Source: Planctomycetota bacterium (GTDB lineage: Bacteria > Planctomycetota > JAJSAM01 > JAJVHW01). From it: a stretch of 64,000 bases of DNA. This document shows positions 27,976 through 37,215 of this stretch, one piece after another. The number at the start of each line of letters is the position of its first letter. Positions within the stretch are counted from its first letter, which is position 1. The translations under genes and the position numbers were made by a program. The stretch lies in NCBI GenBank assembly GCA_024280885.1, contig JAJRPF010000020.1, positions 88,697 to 152,696 on the forward strand, read 5' to 3'. Below the pieces are notes generated by a model that made no database searches, was not told the DNA's origin, and saw only the letters and a list, made by a program, of their open reading frames with translations.

Positions 27976-30900
27976 ATGAGGGAGGGCCGACCGAAGATGC
28001 CGCGCCACGCCAACACCGCTTGCCTCCTGGCTGTCGCCACGTGGCTCCTGGTTGCTTCCGCAGCGGCCGATGACGCCGAGGTTGCGCGCCGTCGCGAAGC
28101 TGGCGTCAAGGCGCTGGCGGCAGGCGAGCCGCTCGAAGCGCGTCACCATCTCCTGCGCGCGCTGGCGCTGTCGCCCGGGACACCGGACGTGGTCGAAGAT
28201 CTGCTCGCCCTCGATGCGGACGACCCGGAGGCGCAGGCGCTCTGGGCGCTTCACGCCGCTCTGGCGGCAGCGGATGCGAACGGACGCTTCAACCCGCCAC
28301 GTTCATGGCCGAAATCGATGGCTACCGATGCGGTGTTCGCGCGCGACGTTGCCAAGGCGCACGGTAAGGCGCTGAAGGCCGCGCGGTCGGCACTCGCCCG
28401 CGTGAAGGGGGCCCGTGGCCACGTGGACTGGCTGTGGCTGGCCGGCGTCGCGCGCGAGTTGACGATCGGCGCCCCCGGCATGGCCGCTGGCAGCGAAGAC
28501 GCGATCACGAAGGCCGCTACGCGGACCGTGCCGCGCGCAGACTTGGTTCTGTCTGCGCTGCTCGACCTTGTCGGGAAGGCGCGCGGGCGTGGCGATCTGG
28601 ACACGGCGCTCGATGCGGCGCGCACGGTGCGCGGTCTGCATCAGCAGGCGAATCAGACGAAGACATCCGGCGCCGCGCCGTCCGGGGCGGGGGCCCGCGC
28701 CGTGCGCGCGATTGCAGATATCCGGCGGGAACTGCGCGCCCGCGAGGATGCGGCGCGCGAAGCGGCCGCCGCGGACGGCGCGGAGCAACCGAAGGAGCCG
28801 CCGGTCTGGTCGGTGCCCACTCTGGAAGCGATCCCCGACGACGAGATCGACGCGTGGAATGCACGCCACGCGAAGTGGGCCCGGGCGGGCGTTGCGCTGT
28901 CGCCGGGCGAACGGTACCGCGTCGAGACGATCTGCGGAATGATGACGCTGCTCACCGTCACGAAAGATGTCGAGGCCCACCACGCGCGGCTCGTTCGTTG
29001 GTTCGGCCAGGACCCGTTCCTGAAGCGGCAGGGGCTCGTGCGTCTCTCACCGGACTACCGAGACTTCGAGAGCGAGGGGCAACCGTTCTGGTGGGCAGGC
29101 GGGTTCCAATCCGGTGACGTCACGACGATGATCGCGCGCTTTCCAACGCGCCGCGGCCTCGGGGGCACGCTCGTCCATGAGCTGAACCACCGCTTCGACG
29201 GCGCCGTCTATCCCGGCATCTCGGCCTGGTTGAGCGAGGGGCGCGCAACGTATGTCGAGTCGGGCTCACTCGTTCCCGACGCCGAGGAAGTGGACGAGAA
29301 CGTCACGTCATGGACTCGACTCTGGGAGACGAACAGCCATGCGTATGGCAGCCCGGACGGGCTACGGAAACTCCTGTCCGGCGACATTCCCGACTATCGC
29401 CACAACTACGACGCCGGGTACAGCCTAGTTTGCTTCCTCAATCGCTTCTCCGACTTCAGCGCGGAACAGCTCGGAACGCCGCTCCTCAGGGCGCAGGTCG
29501 ACCAGTACCTGAAGAGTTTTCGCGCGAAGCCGCGCAGCGATCCGGTCAAGCGTTTCGAGGCGCACTTCTGCGACGGCAAGGACGGGCGCCCCGCGACTCT
29601 CGCTGCGTTCGCGGCGCTCTTCCGGCAGTGGCTGCGCGAGGGCGGCACCGGCGCCACCCCGTCTGCGCCGTGGAAGGCGACGTGGCAGAAGCGCGCGCGC
29701 GCCGCGATGAAGAAGGCGCGCACGAACGCGGGATCGTCGCGCCGTATCTTCGATCGCGCCACGTTCCAGGCGCGCCGCACCCGGCATGACATTCCTGACG
29801 AAGGGCAGTACCACGCGCGCGCCGCGGCCGATCTGCTGCTCGCGGCGGGCAAGCGCGACGCCGCGCTCGAGGCGATCCACTGGGCGCTGCGCGCGGACGA
29901 TCCGATCGCGTCGTCGTTCGTACGCGCGGCGGAGATGAGCGAGAAGGCGAACGACGCGAAGGGTGCGTGGGTGGCGCGCATGTTGGCACATCATCTCGAT
30001 CCGTCGCGCAACGCCGCGCCGAGCGGTCAGGGCGCGGGGCCAATCGCAGCAGCGTGGCGCGCTGCCGCGGACGTTGCGCGGCGCTACCGCGATGCGAGCA
30101 AGTCTGCTGAGGCCGCGGGTCGCCGTCGGGTGGCGCGCGCTCTGCGGGCGGAGCACGACCGCCTCGCACACTGGCTCGGCGTCGATCCACTCGGGCCGAT
30201 GACTGTGGCGGAGGCGGTCTCCGAAGCGGGCGGCGAGAGCCCGGAGGCGAAGCCCGCGTCAGCGACGAACACCACGCGGACTCCGCAGGTTCCGGAACTC
30301 CCGCCCTACGTCGGGATCCTTGGCCGCGGTGCCGCCGAGACGTTCTGGGCGCCACTCGAGAGCGCACCTGGGCCGTGGCATCAGCCGCAGGACGATCAGC
30401 TCGAGCTCGGGCGCAGCAAGGCCGGGAAGGAGCGCTCGGGCGCCATCCGCAACGCGAGTGAGCGGCATATCTTCGTGGAGACGCCCGCGTTTCATCAGGG
30501 CGCGTACAGCATCCGAACGCGCGTGCGCTACCTCTCGGCCTTCGCCGCCGGGGAGCTCGTGATCGGGAAGACACACCGCGACCGCGGCCTGCGCATCCGC
30601 TTTCGAGGCGGCGACTGGGGCTACGCGGTTGGCAACCGTGACAAGGGCACGCCGTTGCGTCAGATCCGGCTCTCCGTCAGCGATCTGCGGCCGTGGGGCG
30701 GGCGGACGGGCGCGCTCTCCGAGACCGTGAATTTTCCCAGTCCGCGCGACGTGTTCGAACTCGAGGCGCGTGTGGTGGGATCGCACGTCACAGTCCTCGT
30801 GAATGGCGAGGTGCGCGTCAGCTATCGGCGTCCGACGAGCGCACCGATCGAGGGCACGGTCGGCTTCGGTCTCTCGCGTGGCATCGTGCGTTTCGAGGAA

Positions 30901-31458
30901 CCCGAGGTGCGTCGCCATCGCATCCTCGGACCCGATGCGTTGACTCCCGAGGGCGCGCTCGATGCGCCGCTCGACCCGTCACGGCGCGGTTTCTTCCCGT
31001 GGGCCACGATCGTGGGACGGCGACTCGTCGGTGTGCCGGTGAACAAGGGCGGCACGCTCGTGTTCTGGTATCCAGACGGCACCTCCCCGGATCAGATGAG
31101 TAACATGGCGGTCGGGGCCGCGGTCGAGTCGTTCCTGCGCTGGTTCGGTTCGGCGCGCGATGACTTGGCTGTCCGCGTGTTCGTCCCGGCAGCGGTCAAG
31201 CCCGGCTCTGACATCCTGAACGACCCGCAAGCGGCCCACGCTGACATCGACTCGCTCGTGAACCATCGCGGGCATGCGGATCTCGCGGGCACCATCCGAG
31301 CGGTTGCCGAAGAGCAAGATGGGAGCGTCGTCTATCGCGGTTACCAGAGCATTCCGGTGTGGATCATGGTGGACGACCGAGGTGTGATTCGCAGCGCAGC
31401 GCCAGCCGATCCCGTTGGCCCCGCCGTCAACCTCGCCCGCTCGCTGGCCGGGCGGTGA
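27976..31458 (+). CDS. Large secreted multidomain protein with HExxH metallopeptidase-like region
   Basis: 1160 residues. The ATG at 27976 has GAGGA 4 nt upstream; the ATG at 27997 is an alternative. A signal peptide (ANTACLLAVATWLLVASAAA) precedes TPR-like helices. HELNH at residues 401-405 with Glu 421 (SEGRATYVE) matches the gluzincin zinc site, as in planctomycete DUF1570-like proteins. A central helical region follows. Residues ~860-1000 look like a LamG/DUF1080 sandwich (VEGTVGFGLSRG-type ending). The last ~150 residues resemble a thioredoxin fold (GGTLVFWYPDGTSP, then SIPVWIMVDDRGVI) without the CxxC. I infer an exported protease or a peptidoglycan/protein-binding enzyme. Confidence 0.78.
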   Translation: MREGRPKMPRHANTACLLAVATWLLVASAAADDAEVARRREAGVKALAAGEPLEARHHLLRALALSPGTPDVVEDLLALDADDPEAQALWALHAALAAADANGRFNPPRSWPKSMATDAVFARDVAKAHGKALKAARSALARVKGARGHVDWLWLAGVARELTIGAPGMAAGSEDAITKAATRTVPRADLVLSALLDLVGKARGRGDLDTALDAARTVRGLHQQANQTKTSGAAPSGAGARAVRAIADIRRELRAREDAAREAAAADGAEQPKEPPVWSVPTLEAIPDDEIDAWNARHAKWARAGVALSPGERYRVETICGMMTLLTVTKDVEAHHARLVRWFGQDPFLKRQGLVRLSPDYRDFESEGQPFWWAGGFQSGDVTTMIARFPTRRGLGGTLVHELNHRFDGAVYPGISAWLSEGRATYVESGSLVPDAEEVDENVTSWTRLWETNSHAYGSPDGLRKLLSGDIPDYRHNYDAGYSLVCFLNRFSDFSAEQLGTPLLRAQVDQYLKSFRAKPRSDPVKRFEAHFCDGKDGRPATLAAFAALFRQWLREGGTGATPSAPWKATWQKRARAAMKKARTNAGSSRRIFDRATFQARRTRHDIPDEGQYHARAAADLLLAAGKRDAALEAIHWALRADDPIASSFVRAAEMSEKANDAKGAWVARMLAHHLDPSRNAAPSGQGAGPIAAAWRAAADVARRYRDASKSAEAAGRRRVARALRAEHDRLAHWLGVDPLGPMTVAEAVSEAGGESPEAKPASATNTTRTPQVPELPPYVGILGRGAAETFWAPLESAPGPWHQPQDDQLELGRSKAGKERSGAIRNASERHIFVETPAFHQGAYSIRTRVRYLSAFAAGELVIGKTHRDRGLRIRFRGGDWGYAVGNRDKGTPLRQIRLSVSDLRPWGGRTGALSETVNFPSPRDVFELEARVVGSHVTVLVNGEVRVSYRRPTSAPIEGTVGFGLSRGIVRFEEPEVRRHRILGPDALTPEGALDAPLDPSRRGFFPWATIVGRRLVGVPVNKGGTLVFWYPDGTSPDQMSNMAVGAAVESFLRWFGSARDDLAVRVFVPAAVKPGSDILNDPQAAHADIDSLVNHRGHADLAGTIRAVAEEQDGSVVYRGYQSIPVWIMVDDRGVIRSAAPADPVGPAVNLARSLAGR

Positions 31459-31560
31459 CGTGGCGCCGATTCGAACAACGCGGCGCCCGCCCCTCCGGAT
31501 ACTCGCCGTCGGATACTCGACGACTGAAGTGTGTCCGCGTTCTCGCCGCGCGGCTCGCGT

Positions 31561-32922
31561 TCAGTAGCCCTGAACCTCCGGCTGCTGCTTCGGGATCTTG
31601 AAACTCACGTCGGTCTTCTTCCCACGCCGCAGAACGGTCATGCGGACCTTCGAGCCGAGCTTCTTCTCACGCATCAGATAGGCGAGTAGCGCACTGCGAT
31701 CCAGGCCCTCGATCCCGTCGACGGTGACGATCACGTCGCCGCGTCGCAGCGCCTGCATCGCGTCGCGATTGCCGCGTTTGAACCAGCCGGGCGTGAGTCC
31801 ATCCACGCGTACGCCCTTGGCGTGATCCTTGAATGCGGCCCCCGCCCAGAGCCACGACGCGTAGCCCGCAACGCGGTAGCGCCAGACCCAATCCTCGGCG
31901 CGGCGCCAGAGTTTCGGGACATCCATTGTCAGCGTCAGTTCTTCGCCGCCGCGCCGCACTGTCGCGATGAGGTCGCCGCCGTCGTCGGGGAAGTTGTGCA
32001 AGATCCACTGCACGTCCGCGATCGAGACGAGCGGTTGGCCGTGAAGAGTGAGCACGTCATCGCCGGCATGCAACCCGGCGTTCGCCGCGAAGGAGCCCGG
32101 CTCGACAGCGGTTACGCGGGCGCAGCGCGTATTGTCGAACGTCAGGCCGAGAACCTGCGGGCGCGGGTACATCCACAGCATGCTGTCGGGCACGTCGATG
32201 CGCTTCATGAAGTACGAGTCGATGGCCGTGCGTTGGACCTCGTGGCAATGCACGCAACCTTCACCGTCGCCATCGATGCTCGAGAGGCGGCGCAGGCGCT
32301 TGTACTTGCGCGCGGATGGTGTTTTCTCCGCGAAGCGCCAGCGTGGTTCCGGGCCCGTCTTTCCGGCGAGCGAAGGCGCGATCGCTGGTGCGTCCTGCAC
32401 GTACTTCGTGTGCAATTCGAGTGCGCGGGTCAGGGCGGCTTTCAGGCCGTCTGTCGTGTGATTTGGGTTCGAGTCCGCCTTGTCACGCTTCGTCGCGGGG
32501 TGGGCGCGTCCGAAGCGGCCGTAGATCGTCTTGTCTGCGTTCACGAAAAACAGCGACCACGATAGGAACGGGTCGAATTGAAACGTGGCGAGATCGACGC
32601 CGCCTATCTGCACGAGGCGCACGCAGATGAACCGGTCGGTGAGGGCTTTGAGATCAGGATCTGGGCGAGCGACCAACTGGCCGTCGATGCTGGTGCAACC
32701 AGCTCAGGGTTCTCATCTGAACCCGACGAGGAGCGGCTTGCCTGTCGCCTTCGCCTGGGCGTACGCGGCCTCGAGATCCTCGTAGATCCACGTTCCGCCG
32801 AGTTCGGGCGCGTTCTGCGCGTCGTCCTGTGCGCGTGTGCCCGGCAAGAACGAGAGCGCCATCACGGCGACGCATGTGACGGCCAAGACCAAGGCGAGGG
32901 AACGGGCTCTCTTCGGGTTCAT
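31561..32922 (-). CDS. Predicted selenoprotein: thioredoxin-like UxxUxxC domain, CxxCH motif and two PDZ domains
   Basis: The frame from the ATG at 32922 (GGAGG 8 nt upstream) to 31561 is interrupted only by TGA at 32715-32713 and TGA at 32706-32704. Read as selenocysteine they give 453 residues. Residues 1-31 are a signal peptide. Residues 45-75 begin a thioredoxin-like fold, ATGKPLLVGFR-U70-EP-U73-AG-C76. Planctomycete relatives, from memory, carry cysteines at these positions (FRCxPCxxC). The fold continues as RFICVRLVQIGGVDL and SLFFVNADKTIYGRFG. CVHCH at 223-227 resembles a haem-c site. PDZ domains lie about 257-334 and 370-442. The part after the TGAs has no ATG or GTG before a TTG at 32676, so a caller would drop the signal peptide and active site. 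selB is in the same window. I infer a periplasmic redox protein. Confidence 0.85.
32672..32703 (-). promoter_or_regulatory. Candidate bacterial SECIS hairpins after the two UGA codons
   Basis: GCTGG-TTGCA-CCAGC (32703-32689) forms right after the second TGA. Its loop is about 14 nt after the first TGA. An alternative stem, ACCAGC/GTTGGT (32694-32672), puts its loop 16 nt after the second TGA. Only folding can decide. Confidence 0.4.
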
Positions 32923-33006
32923 GCGCTTGTCCTCCCGGCGCGTGTGCGCCGCGATCATGGAGCGCATGCGGGCACGGCGCCGGTGGAGTGTACGCGAGCG
33001 GGGGCG

Positions 33007-33687
33007 TCAGCCGGTGGCGGACTTGCCGTGGTCGAGTTCCAGAATCGTGTCGGCTGCGCCCGCGAGATCGGCGTCATGCGTCGCGATGATCACCGTGACG
33101 TGCGCTGTGAGCTCGGTGAAGAGAGACCGGATCTGGCGTGCAGCGTCCGCGTCCAGGTGGGCCGTCGGCTCATCTGCGACGACGAGTTCGGGGGTCGTGA
33201 CCAGCGCGCGGGCCAACCCGACGCGCTGACGTTCGCCGCCCGAGAGCAGCTCCACCCGCGCCTCGCCAAGATCCGCGATTCCGACTCGCTCCAACACCGT
33301 CCGCGCCGCCGTGCGTCGCGCGCGACGCGCATAGCCCCGTGGGATGAGTGGATACGTCACGTTCTCCCACACGGTCAATCGAGGGATGAGGACCGGGTCC
33401 TGAAAGACGAGCCCCAACCGGCGTCGAACGATGGTCAACTCGCCGGCCGATGCCGCCGAGTACGGGTGCCCGTCGAGTATCACGTCGCCCGAGGTCGTGC
33501 GATCCAGCGCAGCGATCACGCGGAGCAGAGTCGTCTTGCCGCAGCCGGAGGGCCCGCGGACCGCGACGAACTCCCCGTGCCGAACTGAGAACGAGACGGC
33601 GTTGACTGCGCAGATCACCCCCCGGCGGCGATCGTGAAATACGCGCGAGACGTTGCGGACATCGACGTGGGGCTGCGTGGCGCTCAA
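33007..33687 (-). CDS. ABC transporter ATPase, LolD/MacB type
   Basis: 226 residues from a TTG at 33687 that overlaps the permease stop (TTGA). It has Walker A (GPSGCGKTT), Q-loop (LGLVFQDPVLIPRL), signature (LSGGERQRVGLARAL), Walker B (ELVVADEPT) and H-loop (IATHD). This is the LolD/MacB/FtsE subgroup, which powers mechanotransmission at the inner membrane rather than substrate import. It is the last gene of a five-gene minus-strand cluster with its permease. The longer open frame upstream is out of the conserved region. Confidence 0.92.
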   Translation of the reverse strand: MSATQPHVDVRNVSRVFHDRRRGVICAVNAVSFSVRHGEFVAVRGPSGCGKTTLLRVIAALDRTTSGDVILDGHPYSAASAGELTIVRRRLGLVFQDPVLIPRLTVWENVTYPLIPRGYARRARRTAARTVLERVGIADLGEARVELLSGGERQRVGLARALVTTPELVVADEPTAHLDADAARQIRSLFTELTAHVTVIIATHDADLAGAADTILELDHGKSATG

Positions 33688-34856
33688 CGCATCGTCTCGG
33701 AGGGAGCGACCGACGCTGTTCGCCACGTCGCCGTGACGGACCCGGCGAGGACGATCATCAGTGCGATGGTCACGCCGAGCAGCACGGGGAGCGGTGTCAT
33801 CCGATACGGCAGCGCACTTGTCGAGTACGCCGCCTCCGCTCGCAGGAAGATAGGCGCGATCCCCGCGCCGCGGCCCAGCTCGAGCCACGCCCACGCGATC
33901 ACGATCGATGCACTCGCGGCGGCCAACGCGATCGCCACGTTCTCGATGACTGCGCGCGCCAGTATCTCATCCACGCGCCAGCCCGTTGCGCGGAGTAGCC
34001 CCGTCTCGCGACGCCGACCGCGGTCACCGAGGCCCGACGTCACAAGCACGAGCGGGATACCCATGGCGAAGACGAGCATGAAGAGGAGCTGCAGGGCCGA
34101 CTCGCGATGGAAGATCTCGCGCGGGAGCAGAAGCTCAAGTTCGTCCCGGGTCGTTGCCTGTAGACGCAGCCCGGTGCCGGGTGCAATCAATGTTGCGAGG
34201 GGCAGTTGTTCGATCGCGCGCGTGACGGCAGCCGTGTTCTCGTTTTCGCACGCCACCAGCAATTGCGTGACTGCGCGATCTTCGTTCGCGATCCACGCGG
34301 CCGTCTCGAGACTCGTGAAGACCATCCGCCCGAGCCACGGCGACGCGTCGTCCGGGAACACGCCGACAATCGTGGCGACCCGTTCTCCGCGGGCGCTGCG
34401 ATAGAAGGGTGGCATGCGCGCGCCGACGTCGAGCGCGAGGGATGAGGCGAGCGCCTCGCCCATCACGAACTCGTGCGTTGCCCCGGGCTTGAAGAGACGG
34501 CCTCGAACACGTTCCTCGGCGAGAGGCACGAGGTCCGCCGGCACACCGACGAGCAGGGCGTGCTCGCCACGGACGCCGAGGACGAGCGGGCTGACGATCC
34601 GCGGGGTGACGCGCTCCACCGCGTCGATCTCCGCGACGGCTTCGCGTATGGAGAGGGGCATCGGAACAGCCATTCCGAAGCGCTGGGCACGCACGTAGAC
34701 GTTCGCGCCTGCGTCGATGGCGCCTCGCGCTGCGTCGAGCAACCCGCGAGCGACCGCCACGCCCGCCACATACGGCACAAGCATCGCGACGAGACACGCG
34801 AACGTGACGGCGTTGCGCACAGGGTGGAGCGCGACCGCGTCGATCCCACTCAGCAC
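33684..34856 (-). CDS. ABC transporter permease, FtsX/MacB/LolC type
   Basis: 390 residues starting at GTG. An N-terminal membrane segment (FACLVAMLVPYVAGVAVARG) is followed by a ~200-residue extracytoplasmic domain, then three membrane segments at the C-terminus (LLFMLVFAMGIPLVLVTSGL, VIENVAIALAAASASIVIAW, VLLGVTIALMIVLAGSVTAT). This is the classic four-helix FtsX/MacB topology. The RRRETGLLRATGW element after the second helix is the conserved coupling region of the family. The ATPase gene overlaps its stop. The upstream small membrane protein and CRTAC1 lipoprotein are probably partners. Confidence 0.9.
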   Translation of the reverse strand: MLSGIDAVALHPVRNAVTFACLVAMLVPYVAGVAVARGLLDAARGAIDAGANVYVRAQRFGMAVPMPLSIREAVAEIDAVERVTPRIVSPLVLGVRGEHALLVGVPADLVPLAEERVRGRLFKPGATHEFVMGEALASSLALDVGARMPPFYRSARGERVATIVGVFPDDASPWLGRMVFTSLETAAWIANEDRAVTQLLVACENENTAAVTRAIEQLPLATLIAPGTGLRLQATTRDELELLLPREIFHRESALQLLFMLVFAMGIPLVLVTSGLGDRGRRRETGLLRATGWRVDEILARAVIENVAIALAAASASIVIAWAWLELGRGAGIAPIFLRAEAAYSTSALPYRMTPLPVLLGVTIALMIVLAGSVTATWRTASVAPSETMR

Positions 34857-34893
34857 GATCTGGCCCCAGGCAGATCCCCCCTCGGCCTTCTCC

Positions 34894-35130
34894 TTAGAGA
34901 CCGCTCCCCCTGGCTGTCCAGAGGGGACACGCGCTCGAGAGCGCGTCCACGGTCGCGGCTCCTAGATCGTGTGTTGCAGACGGCGGAGGCGGGCCGCCCG
35001 TCACGTCGAGTATCCCGGAAGGAGCGCGCGCAGCAGTGGAGTTCAGTAGCAATGTCGCCGAGACGATCAGCGCGATCAGGCCCACCCGCACGACGAGGAA
35101 TGCTCGGTCGCCTGTCGCAACCGCGTTCAT
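34894..35130 (-). CDS. Small membrane-anchored protein of the ABC cluster
   Basis: 78 residues. GGGAG is close before the ATG at 35130, which lies 16 bp after the stop of the CRTAC1 gene, so the two are co-transcribed. One hydrophobic segment (VVRVGLIALIVSATLLLNS) is followed by ~45 extracytoplasmic residues with one Cys (SSACPLW). No family is recognised. Its fixed place before the permease suggests a small subunit or substrate of the transporter. Confidence 0.6.
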   Translation of the reverse strand: MNAVATGDRAFLVVRVGLIALIVSATLLLNSTAARAPSGILDVTGGPPPPSATHDLGAATVDALSSACPLWTARGSGL

Positions 35131-35146
35131 CGCTCCCACCCCGTCC

Positions 35147-37102
35147 TCATCGCTCCCAATCCGTCACAGTGCCGGTCTCCTCGACGAGCAGGAAGCTGTC
35201 CATCTCGAGGTCTGCGTGCGTCGTGATCTTGCCGCTGGGCCAACGGATTTCGCAGCTCTCGATTGCGTCGCTGTCTCCGAGTCCGAAGTGCACGGTCAGT
35301 GTGGATTGCGCCAGGTACCCGCCCGCGGCCTGGACCTGGCGGACCAGCGTGCGCCCGCCCGTCCGCAGCGTGACGAGCGCCCCGATGGCGTCCCGATTAC
35401 TCTCCGTCCCGCGCAGGCGCAGAGCGATGAAGTGCCGCTTCGGCGAGATGTTGACGTAGTACGACGGAGCGTCGTTGAAGTTGTTTGCGACGATGTCGAG
35501 GCGCCCGTCGCCGTTGAAGTCGCCCACGGCGGCGCAGCGTGAACTGCGGGCGGCCGGCAGGCCCCCGATGGTCTCTTCGAGGTGGTAGCTCGACGGCGCG
35601 GGGTTGATACCCGACGTCAACGAATGGTCCTTGAACTTCCCGTTTCCGTCGTTCACGAGGAGCCCGTTGGGCCAGTAGAAGAACGGGAACCCCATGCCGC
35701 TCGGCAGGAAGATGTCCTCGTGCCCGTCGCTGTCAAAATCGCCCGCGGCGATGCCCCACGGCCAGAAGGTCTCGAACTTCGCTGAGTCCGAGATCTCCTC
35801 GAATGTGCCGTCGCCTCGATTGCGAAAGAGCGAATTGCCGAACACGACGTTCTCGTATTCGATCCGCATGCCGTCGGCGTAGCGCTTCTCCTGTTCCATC
35901 GCGGCCGGATCGAGCTCCGACATGCGACCGACGAAGTAGCGGTACTTCTTCCAGGGGATGATCATCTGCCGGTCGAAATCGGCGCCCATCCACATGTCGG
36001 AGTGCATGTCCGCGAGCGCGAAATCCAGTCGCCCGTCGGAGTCGAAGTCGAATGCTCGCGCGCCGATACTGCCCCACGAGGTCTTGCCGAGCACGCTGCT
36101 CGTGACATCCTCGAAGCGTCGACCCCCGTCATTTCGATAGAGGACGCTGCGCCCGAACATATTCGTGACGAAGAGGTCCGGATCGTCGTCCAGGTCGTAG
36201 TCGAAGACGACGAAGTCGCCACCCCAGGCGGTCCCGGCCAGCCCCAATTCGGTGGTCACGTTCGTGAACGTCCCGTCGCCCTCGTTGCGGAACATGATGT
36301 TGTCCTCGGGCGGACTTTGCACCAGATCCCAGAGGAGCTCCTTGCCGCGGAAGTACCGACTCGTCTCGTCGTACGTCGATGTCGTCCATTCCGCCGAATT
36401 CGTCACGAAGAGGTCGAGGTCGGAGTCGCCGTCGTAGTCGAAGAACGTCGCGCCCTGAGAGTGACCGATGTGCGCGACGCCCGCGGCTTCTGTCACATCC
36501 TCGAATGTGCCGTCGCCGCGATTGCGAAAGAGCGCGTTCCCGCCGCGCGTGGACGTGACGTAGAGGTCCGGATTGCCATCGGAGTCGTAGTCCCCGAACA
36601 CGGCTGCAACGCAGATGCGATCGGCGAGCCCCAGGTCCGCGAGCCCAGCGCCGCCCGCGCGTTCCGTCGTGTTCTCGAACGTCCCATCTCCCCGGTTGCG
36701 AAACAGCCCGTTGCTGCCCAACTGGTTCAGGAAGAAGATGTCGTCGTGACCATCGCCGTCGTAGTCGGCCACCGCGACACCGGCGCCGTGGTCGTAGAGG
36801 TTGATCTTGAAGTTCCGCCCCTGCTCGAGTTCCAGGAACTCCATCTCGAAGTCGATGCCAGACGCGGCGGCTCGTTCCTCGAAATAGGGGGCCGCGCCGG
36901 AGGGGGGAGAGTCCGTGTCGGGCGCGTCACTCGCCGCGTCGCCGCAACCGCCGGCCACGATGACCGCTGTCATGCCGACACTGGCGCCATATCGGGCGAC
37001 GTGTCGGAGCGAGCGTCGGGCGGCAACCAGAGATGCGTCAGCGTGAGGCTCCGGTGCGACCGCAGTCCCTCGAAGTGGTTTCAGTTCTCGGGCATCTCTC
37101 AT
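35147..37102 (-). CDS. CRTAC1-type FG-GAP/ASPIC-UnbV protein with Tat-like lipoprotein signal
   Basis: 651 residues; GAGGAG lies 6 nt before the ATG. The N-terminus has a twin-arginine stretch (ARRSLRHVARYGAS), then a hydrophobic segment ending in a lipobox (VIVAGGCGD), suggesting export as a folded lipoprotein. The body has calcium-type FG-GAP motifs (DYDGDGHDDIFF, DYDSDGNPDLYV, DYDGDSDLDLFV, DFDSDGRLDFAL, DFNGDGRLDIVA). The C-terminus is ASPIC/UnbV (DAIGALVTLRTGGRTLV, CEIRWPSGKITTH). No in-frame TGA occurs, unlike the paralogue at 50492. It lies between a polytopic thiol-rich membrane protein and ABC transporter genes on one strand, so I infer a function at the cell envelope with that transporter. 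Confidence 0.9.
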   Translation of the reverse strand: MRDARELKPLRGTAVAPEPHADASLVAARRSLRHVARYGASVGMTAVIVAGGCGDAASDAPDTDSPPSGAAPYFEERAAASGIDFEMEFLELEQGRNFKINLYDHGAGVAVADYDGDGHDDIFFLNQLGSNGLFRNRGDGTFENTTERAGGAGLADLGLADRICVAAVFGDYDSDGNPDLYVTSTRGGNALFRNRGDGTFEDVTEAAGVAHIGHSQGATFFDYDGDSDLDLFVTNSAEWTTSTYDETSRYFRGKELLWDLVQSPPEDNIMFRNEGDGTFTNVTTELGLAGTAWGGDFVVFDYDLDDDPDLFVTNMFGRSVLYRNDGGRRFEDVTSSVLGKTSWGSIGARAFDFDSDGRLDFALADMHSDMWMGADFDRQMIIPWKKYRYFVGRMSELDPAAMEQEKRYADGMRIEYENVVFGNSLFRNRGDGTFEEISDSAKFETFWPWGIAAGDFDSDGHEDIFLPSGMGFPFFYWPNGLLVNDGNGKFKDHSLTSGINPAPSSYHLEETIGGLPAARSSRCAAVGDFNGDGRLDIVANNFNDAPSYYVNISPKRHFIALRLRGTESNRDAIGALVTLRTGGRTLVRQVQAAGGYLAQSTLTVHFGLGDSDAIESCEIRWPSGKITTHADLEMDSFLLVEETGTVTDWER

Positions 37103-37215
37103 CGACGGCTCCTCGTCCCACTCTCGGCGTGCGCCGAATCGTGGGAGATCCTGCGTCGAAGACTACGACGGCGTGATAGCGCGCTAGGTTGCGCGGGAGG
37201 CTAGAAAAACGACTC

